A stretch of DNA of 64,000 nucleotides, taken from JBJMLO01 sp045805265 (GTDB taxonomy: Bacteria; Actinomycetota; UBA4738; JACQTL01). Positions 1 through 8,602 of this stretch are shown piece after piece (the first letter of the stretch is position 1; the number at the start of each line of letters is the position of its first letter). The stretch is from positions 119,366 through 183,365 of the forward strand of contig JBJMLO010000015.1 of assembly GCA_045805265.1 (NCBI GenBank), read 5' to 3'. A model generated the notes under the pieces. It searched no databases. It was given only the letters and a program-made list of their open reading frames with translations, and had not been told where the DNA came from. The position numbers were made by a program, and so were the translations under genes.

Positions 1-187
1 GCAGCTCATGGCTCCCGTCGGGGTTCACCGTGTACGTCAGGGTGGCGCGGTTGTCGCCGGCGTTGTTGCGAAAGAACGCGATCCGGCCGTTCGGCCCGGG
101 AACCTTCGCTTGGGCGGGTTCCGCGATGCCCAGGGCTCCAAACAGCACCGTCGCCACGACGGTCAGGAAAGCCAATGATCGCCTCAC
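1..187 (-). CDS. TolB-like PD40 repeat secreted protein, N-terminal part
   Basis: Only the first 62 codons are present; the gene runs off the left edge. The GTG at 187 is chosen because a GGAGGT sequence lies seven bases upstream. The product begins with a basic stretch (VRRSLAF), a hydrophobic core and an A-Q-A type signal-peptidase site, then NGRIAFFRNN and NPDGSHEL, which match the start of a PD40 (TolB-type beta-propeller) repeat. It is therefore probably an exported propeller protein. It closely resembles the start of the TolB-like gene at 12141-13274, so the two are likely paralogues. Its ligand cannot be told. Confidence 0.6.
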   Translation of the reverse strand, partial: MRRSLAFLTVVATVLFGALGIAEPAQAKVPGPNGRIAFFRNNAGDNRATLTYTVNPDGSHEL

Positions 188-405
188 TGCCAGCACCTCC
201 CTTGGTGGGTCTTCCCGGTCACGAAGTCGCGCGGGCCTCGGAGAGCCGGTCGTGTTCCCCGAAGAATGCTCGTCGAGGCGGGCCCATGCCTCGACAGGCT
301 CCGATGGGGACGGCCTAACCTCTCCCTCTGCTCGCACGGACCATGGATGCGCGAGCGCGGCCGTCCGCTGACGGATGCTGGGTGTTCGGCGCCCCGGCCT
401 GGAGA

Positions 406-1233
406 TCAGCGAAAGACGCGGTTCGGGCCGGTGTCGATGCAGGTGCGCACGAGTCGTTCCAGGGTGGCCTGGTCCCACGTGTTCCAGAAGTCCGCGTGGA
501 TCGTCGACCCCGCCGGCGCCCCCGCCATCAGGTCCGACGAGAGCCGCGCATGCGTTCCGTCGTGCAGGCCGTACTCCACGTGCACGACGAGCCGCGGCAC
601 CGGCACGGGGTGATCGGCCGGGCACGACCCCGCGACCGGATAGGCGAGGTGGCTGTGGTGATCGGCCGAGTTGGTGGCAACGCCGTTCCAGCACGAGGGG
701 AACGTGACGACCATCCTGACGAAGTCCGCGCCGCAGTCCGGCGGGGCCGCGAAGAGCGCGCCGTCGCGGACGCACATCCATCCGGTCTTCCTCGACTGGG
801 CCTTGGTGCCGGAAGGGATCCCCGCCGACGCGCCGGCGATCACCTCGAGGTCGGGCGGGAAGGCCTGGGTCCGGCCGCGGAACCCCCAGTAGTAGACGTT
901 GACCACCCGGATCGCCACGGGCGTGCCGTCCACCATCAGGGTGGGAACCCAGTACCCGGCGGTGTCGTCGGCGAGGGCGCAGGTTGTCGCCTGCCCCACC
1001 ATCCCTTCATACGTCGAGCTCGCGTCCGTCGTCGCGTTCCCGATGAAGTCGTGCGAATGCGTCGCGCCGGGCTGGCCGGGCCATGCGATCGGGTCGTCCG
1101 ACGAGCGGTGGGAGAACCGGCAGGTCAGCCAGAAGCGCCCGTTGTGCGGCGTGTCCGACGCGGTCGCATTCGGCGCCCAGGCCGTCGACACGACGAACGT
1201 CATCGCGAGCAGCGTGGCGGCCGTCCTTCGCAT
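406..1233 (-). CDS. DUF1996 domain secreted protein
   Basis: A 275-residue protein with a signal peptide (MRRTAATLLAMTFVVSTAWA, cleaved after about residue 26). ATG at 1233 is preceded by GGAGGGGG. The mature part contains THSHDFIGN (about residues 55-63), the histidine/aspartate motif typical of DUF1996, and a second histidine-rich stretch, DHHSHLAYP, near residue 205. DUF1996 proteins are found secreted in fungi and actinobacteria; their reaction is not established. The next gene (YdcF-like) is divergent, leaving about 75 bp for both promoters. The family call is firm; the function is unknown. Confidence 0.8.
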   Translation of the reverse strand: MRRTAATLLAMTFVVSTAWAPNATASDTPHNGRFWLTCRFSHRSSDDPIAWPGQPGATHSHDFIGNATTDASSTYEGMVGQATTCALADDTAGYWVPTLMVDGTPVAIRVVNVYYWGFRGRTQAFPPDLEVIAGASAGIPSGTKAQSRKTGWMCVRDGALFAAPPDCGADFVRMVVTFPSCWNGVATNSADHHSHLAYPVAGSCPADHPVPVPRLVVHVEYGLHDGTHARLSSDLMAGAPAGSTIHADFWNTWDQATLERLVRTCIDTGPNRVFR

Positions 1234-1309
1234 GGAGCCCCCTCCGTGTCGGGCCAACCCTATGACGATCCGGCGGGAGATCGAGGGGCCGGTGCTAGAT
1301 TGAGCCGTC

Positions 1310-1921
1310 GTGGGCTTCGTGCGGCGCCACCCGGTGGTCACCGGGTTGCTGGCTCTGCTCCTCGTCGCCGCCGGCCTGGTCACCGCGTCCGCGATCGCCG
1401 TGTGGAACGCTGCGCACACCGACGACGCGCGGCGCGTGGATCGCGTCGACGCGATCGTGGTGCTGGGCGCCGCGCAGTACAACGGACGGCCGTCGCCGGT
1501 GTTCGCGGAGCGGCTCAACCAGGCCCAGCTGTTGTTCGAGCAGGGCCGGGCGCCCCTGGTCGTCACGCTGGGGGCGAACGAACCCGGCGACCGGACCACG
1601 GAGGCCGAGGCCGGGCGCGCCTACCTCATCCAGCGGGGCCTGCCGCCGGACGCGGTCGTCGCCGAGGCCCATGGGTCCGACACGTACGAGAGCCTGCAGG
1701 CCGCGGCAAGCTACCTCCGCGACCACGACCTGCGGTCGGTGTTCCTCGTCTCGGACCCCTGGCACAACCTGCGGATCAAGCGCATGGCGGGCGACCTGGG
1801 GCTCACCCCGTACGCGTCGGCCACCTCGCACTCCGCCGCCAGTTCGAGCGGGACGCGGTTGTCCGGCTACGTCCGCGAGACCTTCGCGTACCTCGCCTAC
1901 CGCCTGTTCGGCGGGCACTGA
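1310..1921 (+). CDS. YdcF/SanA-like DUF218 membrane protein
   Basis: 203 residues: one N-terminal membrane segment (about residues 9-30), then a DUF218 domain. DAIVVLGAAQYNGRPSPVF near residue 47 is the family signature, followed by E/R-rich helices and VFLVSDPWHNLRIKRM near residue 147. Members such as YdcF, SanA and ElyC act at the cell envelope and some bind S-adenosylmethionine, but their chemistry is mostly unresolved. The start is GTG 1310: a TAGATT -10 box preceded by TGC ends eight bases before it and there is no Shine-Dalgarno sequence, so the mRNA is probably leaderless. Confidence 0.8.
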   Translation: MGFVRRHPVVTGLLALLLVAAGLVTASAIAVWNAAHTDDARRVDRVDAIVVLGAAQYNGRPSPVFAERLNQAQLLFEQGRAPLVVTLGANEPGDRTTEAEAGRAYLIQRGLPPDAVVAEAHGSDTYESLQAAASYLRDHDLRSVFLVSDPWHNLRIKRMAGDLGLTPYASATSHSAASSSGTRLSGYVRETFAYLAYRLFGGH

Positions 1922-1927
1922 CCCCGC

Positions 1928-2368
1928 CTACGTGACGGTCAGCTTGCCGGACATGCCGGTGCCGGATGGCGAGCCGTGGAACCGGCAGTACCAGATGTAG
2001 TTCCCGGGCGGGAGGGCCAGCTCGGCGGAGCTCTTCGAGCCGCCGGGTAGCGTCACGTTGATCGGCGAGTTGTCGATGGTGAACGTGTGGGTCGTCGCGT
2101 CCTTGTTGTCGAGGGCCACGGTCGTGCACGACTTCGCCGAGAGCGTCGTCGGTTGGAACTTGAAGCCGGACTCTGTGACCGTGGTCGAGCCGGCGCTCTG
2201 ATCGCAGGTGACCGCCCCTCCGCCCGAGGCCGACGCCGCCGGCTGGCTCGATGCCCCGCCGGTCGTTGCGCTTCCTCCGTTGTCGCCGCCGTAGTTGCTG
2301 CACGCGGCGCCGAACAGTCCGATGGCGACGACGCCCGCCGCCAGCATCCGCTTCCGACCGAGACCCAT
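1928..2368 (-). CDS. Cupredoxin (plastocyanin-like) lipoprotein
   Basis: 146 residues. The ATG at 2368 follows GGAAGGAGCTCGC, so it is preferred to an ATG 36 bases upstream. Residues 1-22 form a lipoprotein signal with lipobox LFGAAC. A Ser/Gly/Ala linker follows, then a single cupredoxin domain. Type 1 copper ligands are visible: His in THTFTID, then Cys and His in YCRFHG, and Met in GTGMSG. This fits an extracellular blue-copper electron carrier or copper-binding protein anchored to the membrane. No oxidase partner is adjacent. It is convergent with the YdcF-like gene (7 bp apart). Confidence 0.85.
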   Translation of the reverse strand: MGLGRKRMLAAGVVAIGLFGAACSNYGGDNGGSATTGGASSQPAASASGGGAVTCDQSAGSTTVTESGFKFQPTTLSAKSCTTVALDNKDATTHTFTIDNSPINVTLPGGSKSSAELALPPGNYIWYCRFHGSPSGTGMSGKLTVT

Positions 2369-2489
2369 GCGAGCTCCTTCCGTGAGGTCCGACCCCGCAT
2401 TCAATCACCCGGGATCCGGACGATCACGGAAATGAGCCCCGCCTCGGGCCCGAGGACGTGTCCCACCCTGGTGCTACGGTTGGCCGGGG

Positions 2490-3494
2490 ATGGGCGTTCC
2501 GAGAGAGCGGATGGAACGAATCGAGCGTGACGTGCTGTCCGAGCACGCCGTGCTCAGCGTGGCCACCAAGGGGCGCGAGCGCGTCGAGGACCCGCACCCG
2601 CTGCGCACGGCCTTCCAGACCGACCGCGACCGGATCGTCAACTCGAAGGCGTTCCGGCGCCTGAAGCACAAGACCCAGGTGTTCCTGGCCCCGGAGGGCG
2701 ACCACTACCGGGTCCGCCTGACGCACACGCTGGAGGTCGCGCAGATCGCCCGAACGGCGGCCCGCGCGCTGGCGCTCAACGAGGACCTCACCGAGGCCAT
2801 CGCGCTCGGGCACGACCTGGGGCACACGCCGTTCGGGCACCTCGGGGAGGAGGCCCTGACGCCGTTCCTCGGCCGTCCGTTCCGGCACAACGAGCAGAGC
2901 CTGCGCGTGGTCGACCATCTCGAGGACGACGGGCGAGGGCTGAACCTGACCTGGGAGGTCCGCGACGGCATCGTGAACCACACCTGGAAGATGCCGACGC
3001 CGGCCACGTTGGAGGCCCAGATCGTGCGGTTCGCCGACCGCATCGCGTACGTGAACCACGACATCGACGACGCGCTGCGCGCCGGGGTGATCGAGCCCTC
3101 GGAGCTCCCGGCGTGGCCCATCCAGGTCCTCGGCGCCGACCAGGGCGAACGGGTAGACCGGCTGGTCACCGGCCTGGTCGAGGCCGGCGAGCGGTCCCTG
3201 GACGAGATCCGGCTGTCCGACGACGGCTTCCGTGCCCTCGACGAACTTCGCGAGTTCCTGTTCCAGCGCGTCTACCTCCGCGACACCGCGGCCGAGGAGC
3301 AGCAGAAGGCCGTCTCGCTGCTGCGGGCGCTGTTCTCCTACTACTTGGACCATCCGGAGGAGATCCCCGAGGAGTACCATCTGGCCCCGGGGGACATGCC
3401 CACCCGCATCGCCGACTACATCGCCGGGATGACGGACCGATTTGCCCTCCGCACGTACGAGCAGCTCTTCCTTCCCCGGGGCTGGCTCCTGTAG
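2490..3494 (+). CDS. dgt: Deoxyguanosinetriphosphate triphosphohydrolase-like protein
   Basis: 334 residues of the HD-domain dGTPase family, which hydrolyses dNTPs to deoxynucleoside and triphosphate. Seen: DRDRIVNSKAFRRLKHKTQV near residue 32, the first metal histidine in THTLEVAQ, the HD pair in ALGHDLGHTPFGH (about residues 108-120), and the distal aspartate region RFADRIAYVNHDIDD. ATG 2490 is 9 bases after a TGC-TACGGT extended -10 element without a spaced Shine-Dalgarno, so it may be leaderless; ATG 2511 is an alternative. It sits 16 bp before dnaG, a common arrangement in Actinomycetota, which argues for housekeeping dNTP control and not phage defence. Confidence 0.9.
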   Translation: MGVPRERMERIERDVLSEHAVLSVATKGRERVEDPHPLRTAFQTDRDRIVNSKAFRRLKHKTQVFLAPEGDHYRVRLTHTLEVAQIARTAARALALNEDLTEAIALGHDLGHTPFGHLGEEALTPFLGRPFRHNEQSLRVVDHLEDDGRGLNLTWEVRDGIVNHTWKMPTPATLEAQIVRFADRIAYVNHDIDDALRAGVIEPSELPAWPIQVLGADQGERVDRLVTGLVEAGERSLDEIRLSDDGFRALDELREFLFQRVYLRDTAAEEQQKAVSLLRALFSYYLDHPEEIPEEYHLAPGDMPTRIADYIAGMTDRFALRTYEQLFLPRGWLL

Positions 3495-3510
3495 CAGGCG
3501 AGGAGCCCCG

Positions 3511-5346
3511 TTGGCACGGTTCCGGGACGAGGACATCCAGGCGGTCCGCGAGGCCACCGACATCGTCAAGCTGATCGGCCAGTACCTCACGCTGAAGAAG
3601 GCCGGCCACGACTCGCTGACGGGCATCTGCCCGTTCCACACGGAGAAGTCCCCGTCGCTCAGCGTCTCGCCGGCCAAGCAGGTCTTCTACTGCTTCGGGT
3701 GCGGCGAGCACGGCGATGCCATCGGGTTCGCGATGAAGGTCGAGTCGTTGACGTTCCCCGAGGCGGTCGAGCGGCTGGCGCGCGACGCGGGGATCCAGTT
3801 GCGGTACGAGGCCGAGTCGGCGGCGGACCGCCGGACCGCGTCGCGGCGGCACTCGCTCCACCGGGCGAACGCCGAGGCCGCGGAGCTGTTCCACAAGATG
3901 CTCGTCGAGGGCAAGGAGGGGCGCGACGCCCGCGAGTACCTGGCCTCCCGGGGCATCGACCGGGCCGCCGCCGAGGAGTTCGAGATCGGCTACGCGCCGA
4001 TGTACAGCGACTTCCTGCTCCGCCGCCTCGCGCCGAGCTTCTCGCCGGAGCTCCTGGTCGAGGCCGGCCTGGCGGTACGGGGCGACACCATCCGGGACCG
4101 GTTCCGGGGGCGGATCACGTTCCCCGTCCAGGACCTGTCGGGGCAGCACGTGGCGTTCGGCGGCCGGCTGCTGGTCGCGGCCGAGGGCCAGCCGAAGTAC
4201 CTGAACACGAACGAGACCCTCGTCTACCGGAAGGGCAAGGTGCTGTACAACCTCCACCGGGCCCGCACGGACATCACCCGGTCGGGCAGGGGGTTCGTGG
4301 TCGAGGGGTACACCGACGTGATCGCGCTGGCCCGGGCGGGCGTACCGACCGCGGTGGCCACGTGCGGCACCGCGCTGGGGGAGGACCACTACCAGCTGCT
4401 GTCGCGGTTCGCGTCCGAGATCGTGCTGACCTTCGACGCCGACGAGGCCGGCGCGCGCGCGGCCGAGCGCGCGTTTGCGTTCCACGAGCGATTCCCGGTG
4501 CGCACGAGAGTGCTGGTGCTGCCCGAGGGCCTCGACCCCGCCGACTTCGTCCGGCAGCGCGGCGGCGAGGCGTTCCAGGAGCTGGCCGGCCGGGCCGTGC
4601 CCCTGGTCGAGTTCATGGTCGAGCGGGCACTGCACGGAGCCGACCTGGCCTCGGTGGAGGGACGCGCGGCCGCCGTGCGGGCCGGCCTGCCCATCGTCGC
4701 GCGGCTGGATGACGAGGTCCGCCGCCAGGAGTACGCGGGACTGCTGGCCGACCGGGCCGGCGTCTCGCCGACGGCGGTGTTCGCGGAGCTCGAACGGCTG
4801 CCGAGCGGCGTGGCCGAGCCGCCGCGGGCCCGAGGGTCCAGGGCGGGTCCATCGGCGCCGGCGCCCCCCCGGTCCAACGGCGACGGCCTGTCGGTCGGGC
4901 CGCTGCGCTCGCCCCAGCAGCGCGTGGAGTGGGACATGCTGAAGCTCCTGGCCCAGAGCCAGGCCGTGTTCGAGGCCGTGGCCGGCGAGCTGACCGACGA
5001 GCACTTCGAGCGGGCCGGGCACCGGCGGCTCCTGCACCTGCTGCGCGATGCGGGCGGCGACGTGCGGGGGCTGATCGCGGCCGAGGAGGCCGAGGAGGAG
5101 GACCCCAAGGTGGCGGGGCTCCTGGCGGCGCTCGCCACCGAGCCCCTCGACGTCACGCCCACCGTCGACAACGCCCGGCAGGTGCTGGCGCGGCTGGAGG
5201 AGTTCCGCATCAAGCGGCTGATCGACGCGCTCCGCCTTGAGCTCCAGAAGGTCAACCCCATCGTCGAGGCCGAGCGGTACGACCGGATGTTCGGCGAGCT
5301 GGCCCGGCTGACCGGTGCGTGGCGGCGGGCCCGGGAGCTGAACTGA
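3511..5346 (+). CDS. dnaG: DNA primase
   Basis: 611 residues. The TTG at 3511 is chosen because AGGAGCC stands just upstream and the product then begins at the usual place for DnaG (ARFRDEDIQAVREATDIV). Order of domains: CHC2 zinc-binding domain (CPFHTEKSPS, then FYCFGCGEHGD), catalytic core with the Toprim motifs VVEGYTDVIAL and LTFDADEAGARAA (about residues 265-320), and a C-terminal helical region for helicase contact. It makes RNA primers for replication. It lies between dgt and rpoD, the conserved macromolecular-synthesis neighbourhood. Confidence 0.95.
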   Translation: MARFRDEDIQAVREATDIVKLIGQYLTLKKAGHDSLTGICPFHTEKSPSLSVSPAKQVFYCFGCGEHGDAIGFAMKVESLTFPEAVERLARDAGIQLRYEAESAADRRTASRRHSLHRANAEAAELFHKMLVEGKEGRDAREYLASRGIDRAAAEEFEIGYAPMYSDFLLRRLAPSFSPELLVEAGLAVRGDTIRDRFRGRITFPVQDLSGQHVAFGGRLLVAAEGQPKYLNTNETLVYRKGKVLYNLHRARTDITRSGRGFVVEGYTDVIALARAGVPTAVATCGTALGEDHYQLLSRFASEIVLTFDADEAGARAAERAFAFHERFPVRTRVLVLPEGLDPADFVRQRGGEAFQELAGRAVPLVEFMVERALHGADLASVEGRAAAVRAGLPIVARLDDEVRRQEYAGLLADRAGVSPTAVFAELERLPSGVAEPPRARGSRAGPSAPAPPRSNGDGLSVGPLRSPQQRVEWDMLKLLAQSQAVFEAVAGELTDEHFERAGHRRLLHLLRDAGGDVRGLIAAEEAEEEDPKVAGLLAALATEPLDVTPTVDNARQVLARLEEFRIKRLIDALRLELQKVNPIVEAERYDRMFGELARLTGAWRRARELN

Positions 5347-5502
5347 CGGCCCCCATCGGTCCGCGAGCCCGTGGACAGAACCGTCCGACTTGTCAGTGCG
5401 AAATGTCCGTCGATGGTCAAGTGGGACCGGGCGTCCTGCCGATCCTTTCGTACACTCTGGACATCCCACCTCCCGCGAAAAGCCGAGGAAGCGCCCGAAT
5501 GC

Positions 5503-6813
5503 ATGAGTGACACCGCCACGGACATCGGTGGCCTCGAGGAAGCCAAGGAAGCGATCGTCGCCCGCGGACGCGAGCGGGGGTTCGTGACCTCGGAGGACCT
5601 CCTGGAAGGCCTGCCGGTCGACGACCTCACCCCCGAGCAGGTCGAGGAATTCCTCACCGCGATCGAGGAGCACCTCCGGGGGGAGGGCATCGAGGTCATC
5701 GAGGTCCCGGGCGACGACCTCGAGGGCGAGCTGAAAGCGGCCGTTCGCGACGACGACGTCCTGAAGGCGCCGACCAACGACCCGGTCCGGATGTACCTCA
5801 AGGAGATCGGGAAGGTCCCGCTGCTGAACGCGGCGCAGGAGGTCGACCTCGCCCGGCGCATCGAGGCGGGGGAGTTCTCCACCGAGCTGTTCGAGCTCAC
5901 CGACGACGGCCAGAAGGTCGACCAGAAGAAGCTCCGCCGCGTGGTGGAGGCGGTCGTCGAGATCCGTGAGCACCAGGAGGACAAGTTCGGCAAAATCGAG
6001 GGGATCGGCCGCGAGCGCATCAGCCGCGTGTACAAGCCCCGGACCCGGGAGGACTTCTTCTCGTTCCTCCACCGGGTCGAGCGCGACGGCCAGCTGGCCA
6101 AGAAGAAGCTCATCGAGGCGAACCTCCGGTTGGTGGTGTCGATCGCGAAGCGCTACGTGGGCCGGGGGATGCTGTTCCTCGACCTGATCCAGGAGGGCAA
6201 CCTCGGCCTGATCCGGGCCGTCGAGAAGTTCGACTACTCGAAGGGCTACAAGTTCTCGACGTACGCCACGTGGTGGATCCGCCAGGCAATCACGCGGGCC
6301 ATCGCCGACCAGGCGCGCACCATCCGCATCCCGGTGCACATGGTCGAGACCATCAACAAGCTGGTGCGGGTCCAGCGCCAGCTGCTCCAGGACCTCGGCC
6401 GCGAGCCGCTCCCCGACGAGATCGGCCGGGTGATGGGCATCGGCGCGGACAAGGTCCGCGAGATCCTCAAGGTCTCCCAGGAACCGGTGTCGCTGGAGAC
6501 CCCCATCGGGGAGGAGGAGGACTCGCACCTCGGAGACTTCATCGAGGACAGCGACGCGGTCGTGCCCATCGACGCCGCGAGCTTCATCCTCCTGCAGGAG
6601 CAGCTCGAGTCGGTCCTCCACACGCTCTCCGAGCGCGAGAAGAAGGTCATCCAACTGCGCTTCGGCCTCATGGACGGCCACCCTCGCACCCTCGAGGAGG
6701 TCGGCCGGGAGTTCGGCGTCACGAGGGAGCGCATCCGCCAGATCGAGTCCAAGACTCTGTCGAAGCTCCGCCACCCGTCGAGGTCCCAGAAGCTCCGCGA
6801 CTACCTCGAGTAG
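5503..6813 (+). CDS. rpoD: Primary RNA polymerase sigma factor RpoD/SigA
   Basis: 436 residues from the ATG at 5503, which has GAGGAAG upstream and matches the usual acidic N-terminus; an in-frame ATG 132 bases earlier would add an atypical extension. Seen: short region 1.1 (TSEDLLEGLPVDDLTPEQV), region 1.2 (DPVRMYLKEIGKVPLLNA), region 2 with NLRLVVSIAKRYVGRG, QEGNLGLIRAVEKFDYSKG and TYATWWIRQAI, region 3, and region 4 ending in VTRERIRQIESKTLSKLRHP. This is the housekeeping sigma factor. It is 156 bp from dnaG, so it has room for its own promoter. Confidence 0.95.
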   Translation: MSDTATDIGGLEEAKEAIVARGRERGFVTSEDLLEGLPVDDLTPEQVEEFLTAIEEHLRGEGIEVIEVPGDDLEGELKAAVRDDDVLKAPTNDPVRMYLKEIGKVPLLNAAQEVDLARRIEAGEFSTELFELTDDGQKVDQKKLRRVVEAVVEIREHQEDKFGKIEGIGRERISRVYKPRTREDFFSFLHRVERDGQLAKKKLIEANLRLVVSIAKRYVGRGMLFLDLIQEGNLGLIRAVEKFDYSKGYKFSTYATWWIRQAITRAIADQARTIRIPVHMVETINKLVRVQRQLLQDLGREPLPDEIGRVMGIGADKVREILKVSQEPVSLETPIGEEEDSHLGDFIEDSDAVVPIDAASFILLQEQLESVLHTLSEREKKVIQLRFGLMDGHPRTLEEVGREFGVTRERIRQIESKTLSKLRHPSRSQKLRDYLE

Positions 6814-6847
6814 CCGGCCGCGCGGGGGCCGTGCGACGGTGGGCCGG

Positions 6848-7291
6848 TCAGTCCGTGAGGGGCCCCGGAGGCGTGGATGTGGGCGGGGGGCCGCAGCGAA
6901 CCGTCACCGCGATGTTCCGGTCGTCGAAGTCTTGCTTCCAGCCGAGCGTCCCGTCGCCGATCGTCGGAGGGTGGGCGAAGTGGTACAGGTCGTTGCCGAC
7001 CAGCAGGTAGGCGTCCCGGGAGCCATAGCGGAAGTTCATCCCGATGTCCTCGGTGTAATCGGCGCTGAAGTACCGGCCGGCGCACCCGAGCGGCCCTGAG
7101 TAGTCGAGCGGTGTCCCGCTGCCACTGAAGCTGATGGTGCCGGACTGGGTGACCGAGATCGTCCCGCCGTCGATGGAGAACGTCGCGGTGTCGCCGGATC
7201 CCGACGGGACGTGCACGCAGCCAGCGAGCGCTAGGGCTACGGCCGCGATGGCGAGAACGGCGCGCGTGCGAACGAGCGGACGGACGGCCAC
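6848..7291 (-). CDS. Lipoprotein of unknown function
   Basis: 147 residues from GTG 7291, with GGGGGA six bases upstream. The N-terminus is a lipoprotein signal (RTRAVLAIAAVALALAGC; lipobox LAGC). The rest is beta-rich with a repeated Thr/Ser/Gly pattern (ATFSIDGGTISVTQSGTISF) and two further cysteines that could form a disulfide. I do not recognise a family. It is convergent with rpoD, 34 bp away. Likely an extracytoplasmic membrane-anchored protein. Confidence 0.7.
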   Translation of the reverse strand: MAVRPLVRTRAVLAIAAVALALAGCVHVPSGSGDTATFSIDGGTISVTQSGTISFSGSGTPLDYSGPLGCAGRYFSADYTEDIGMNFRYGSRDAYLLVGNDLYHFAHPPTIGDGTLGWKQDFDDRNIAVTVRCGPPPTSTPPGPLTD

Positions 7292-7339
7292 GATTCATCC
7301 CCCAGGTGAGCGGACCGGGCAAGCTCGGTACAGAGTGTC

Positions 7340-7456
7340 ATGGTTCCCGATCGGCCACCGGAACGGCGGCTTGACGCGAAGTACATCCCGGGCTTCCACC
7401 AGGGCGTGATCGAGGACCTGGCACTGGCGGACCCCTGGGAGAACCCGCAGTCCTGA
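7340..7456 (+). CDS. Possible 38-residue small protein
   Basis: ATG 7340 to TGA 7456 reads MVPDRPPERRLDAKY, then IPGFHQGVIEDLALADPWEN, a composition that looks coding and ends cleanly. GGTACAGAG lies just upstream and could be a -10 element placing the transcript start at the ATG; there is no Shine-Dalgarno. No family is recognised. It fills an otherwise empty gap between two minus-strand genes and could equally be a fortuitous frame. Confidence 0.3.
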   Translation: MVPDRPPERRLDAKYIPGFHQGVIEDLALADPWENPQS

Positions 7457-7486
7457 GTCCGGCCGGCGCGTCGAGGTGCCGGTGCC

Positions 7487-7750
7487 TTACCCGGTTGCCG
7501 AGGCGGATTCCTCGCCCAGGCGATTCTTCACGGCGGACGACACCTTCGTGACCCCGCCCTGGACGGCCTCCATCCCCTTGCGCCCCGCGTCGCCGGCCAG
7601 CTGCTTGGCGTTCCCGGCGGCCTTTTGCACGGTGGGGTTGCCGGAGAACTTGTTCCACCAGTCCACGATCTGGTCGTAACGCTCGCGTCCGGCCTTCGCG
7701 CCGAGGACGTACCCGACGCCGAACCCGACGGCGACTCCCTTGATGCCCAT
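7487..7750 (-). CDS. YtxH-like small protein
   Basis: 87 residues with GGAGGAGACCGGC before the ATG at 7750. The N-terminus GVAVGFGVGYVLGAKAGRER is the glycine-rich membrane segment followed by basic residues typical of YtxH-like proteins, and the rest is an amphipathic Ala/Lys/Gly helix (NAKQLAGDAGRKGMEAVQGG) like that of stress or apolipoprotein-like helices. Probably a small membrane-associated protein; function unknown. The next feature upstream is the divergent tRNA-Asn. Confidence 0.75.
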   Translation of the reverse strand: MGIKGVAVGFGVGYVLGAKAGRERYDQIVDWWNKFSGNPTVQKAAGNAKQLAGDAGRKGMEAVQGGVTKVSSAVKNRLGEESASATG

Positions 7751-7869
7751 GCCGGTCTCCTCCGTGGTGGTTGCTCCAATGGTTCCCGCGGGTGGCCGGA
7801 GCGTAAACGACCGGGACCGAACGGGCCATTCCCGGGCGCGGAAGACCCGCTGGTATGCTGCCCGACCGA

Positions 7870-7942
7870 TCCGGGGTAGCTCAATTGGCAGAGCGGCGGA
7901 CTGTTAATCCGTAGGTTGAGAGTTCGAGTCTCTCCCCCGGAG
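7870..7942 (+). tRNA. tRNA-Asn (GTT)
   Basis: A full cloverleaf: acceptor TCCGGGG pairs with CCCCGGA, the D arm contains GCTCAATTGGCAGAGC, the anticodon stem GCGGA/TCCGT encloses CTGTTAA with anticodon GTT, and the T arm is GAGAG-TTCGAGT-CTCTC. The 3' CCA is not encoded. A TATGCT -10 element ends at 7859, ten bases before the tRNA. Confidence 0.95.
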
Positions 7943-7988
7943 CGACACGCGCCCTCAGCCTGGATCCTGACCACGAGGAGGTCCTCCC

Positions 7989-8501
7989 ATGCCCACCGCC
8001 GCATTCGTCACCTCGCTCGGTGAGTTCAAGGTCCGGCTGATGCCGGACCACGCGCCGAAGACCGTTGCCAACTTCACCGAGCTGGCCACCGGGGCCCGCG
8101 AGTGGACCGATCCCCGCACCGGTCGGCGTTCCAGCGACCGGCTCTACGACGGCACCGTGTTCCACCGCGTGATCGGCGACTTCATGATCCAGGGCGGCGA
8201 CCCGCTGGGGCGGGGAACCGGTGGCCCCGGCTATCAGTTCGAGGACGAGGTGCCGGACACCGGTCCGTCGTTCGACCGGCCCGGCCTGCTGGCCATGGCG
8301 AACTCCGGCCCCGGGACGAACGGCTCGCAATTCTTCGTGACCGTGGTGCCCACGCCGTGGCTCACCGGCAAGCACACCATCTTCGGCGAGGTCACCGAGG
8401 GAATGGACGTGGTCCGGGCCATCGCCACGACGCCGACCGACTCGCAGGACCGGCCCCAGGAGGACGTCGTGCTCGAGCGGGTCGAGATCTCCGAGGCGTA
8501 G
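7989..8501 (+). CDS. Cyclophilin-type peptidyl-prolyl isomerase
   Basis: 170 residues from ATG 7989 with GAGGAGG upstream. No signal peptide, so a cytoplasmic protein-folding catalyst. The catalytic region FHRVIGDFMIQGGDP (about residues 58-72) carries the family Arg, Phe, Met and Gln, followed by LAMANSGPGTNGSQFFVT and HTIFGEVTEGMDVV. The length and motifs fit the bacterial PpiA/B group. It stands alone between tRNA-Asn and the AI-2E permease. Confidence 0.93.
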   Translation: MPTAAFVTSLGEFKVRLMPDHAPKTVANFTELATGAREWTDPRTGRRSSDRLYDGTVFHRVIGDFMIQGGDPLGRGTGGPGYQFEDEVPDTGPSFDRPGLLAMANSGPGTNGSQFFVTVVPTPWLTGKHTIFGEVTEGMDVVRAIATTPTDSQDRPQEDVVLERVEISEA

Positions 8502-8602
8502 CTCCCCGCTGAGGCCGTACGCCGGGCTCCCCCAATCCGTCGCGAACCACGGGTAGGCTTGCCCCGCCTGCCTTTCCGTGCGGCCCCGACGGTGGAGGAG
8601 CG

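Noticed and set aside
2490..3494. dGTPase as an anti-phage dNTP-depletion defence gene
   Set aside because: It is joined to dnaG and rpoD in the conserved housekeeping arrangement, with no defence genes near.
3166..6774. A 1200-codon open frame on the minus strand opposite dgt, dnaG and rpoD, and similar long antisense frames at 17764-19734(+), 19993-21801(+) and 38544-40190(+)
   Set aside because: They lie opposite well-defined genes, have Arg/Gly/Asp/Leu-heavy composition without domains, and arise from the high GC of third codon positions.
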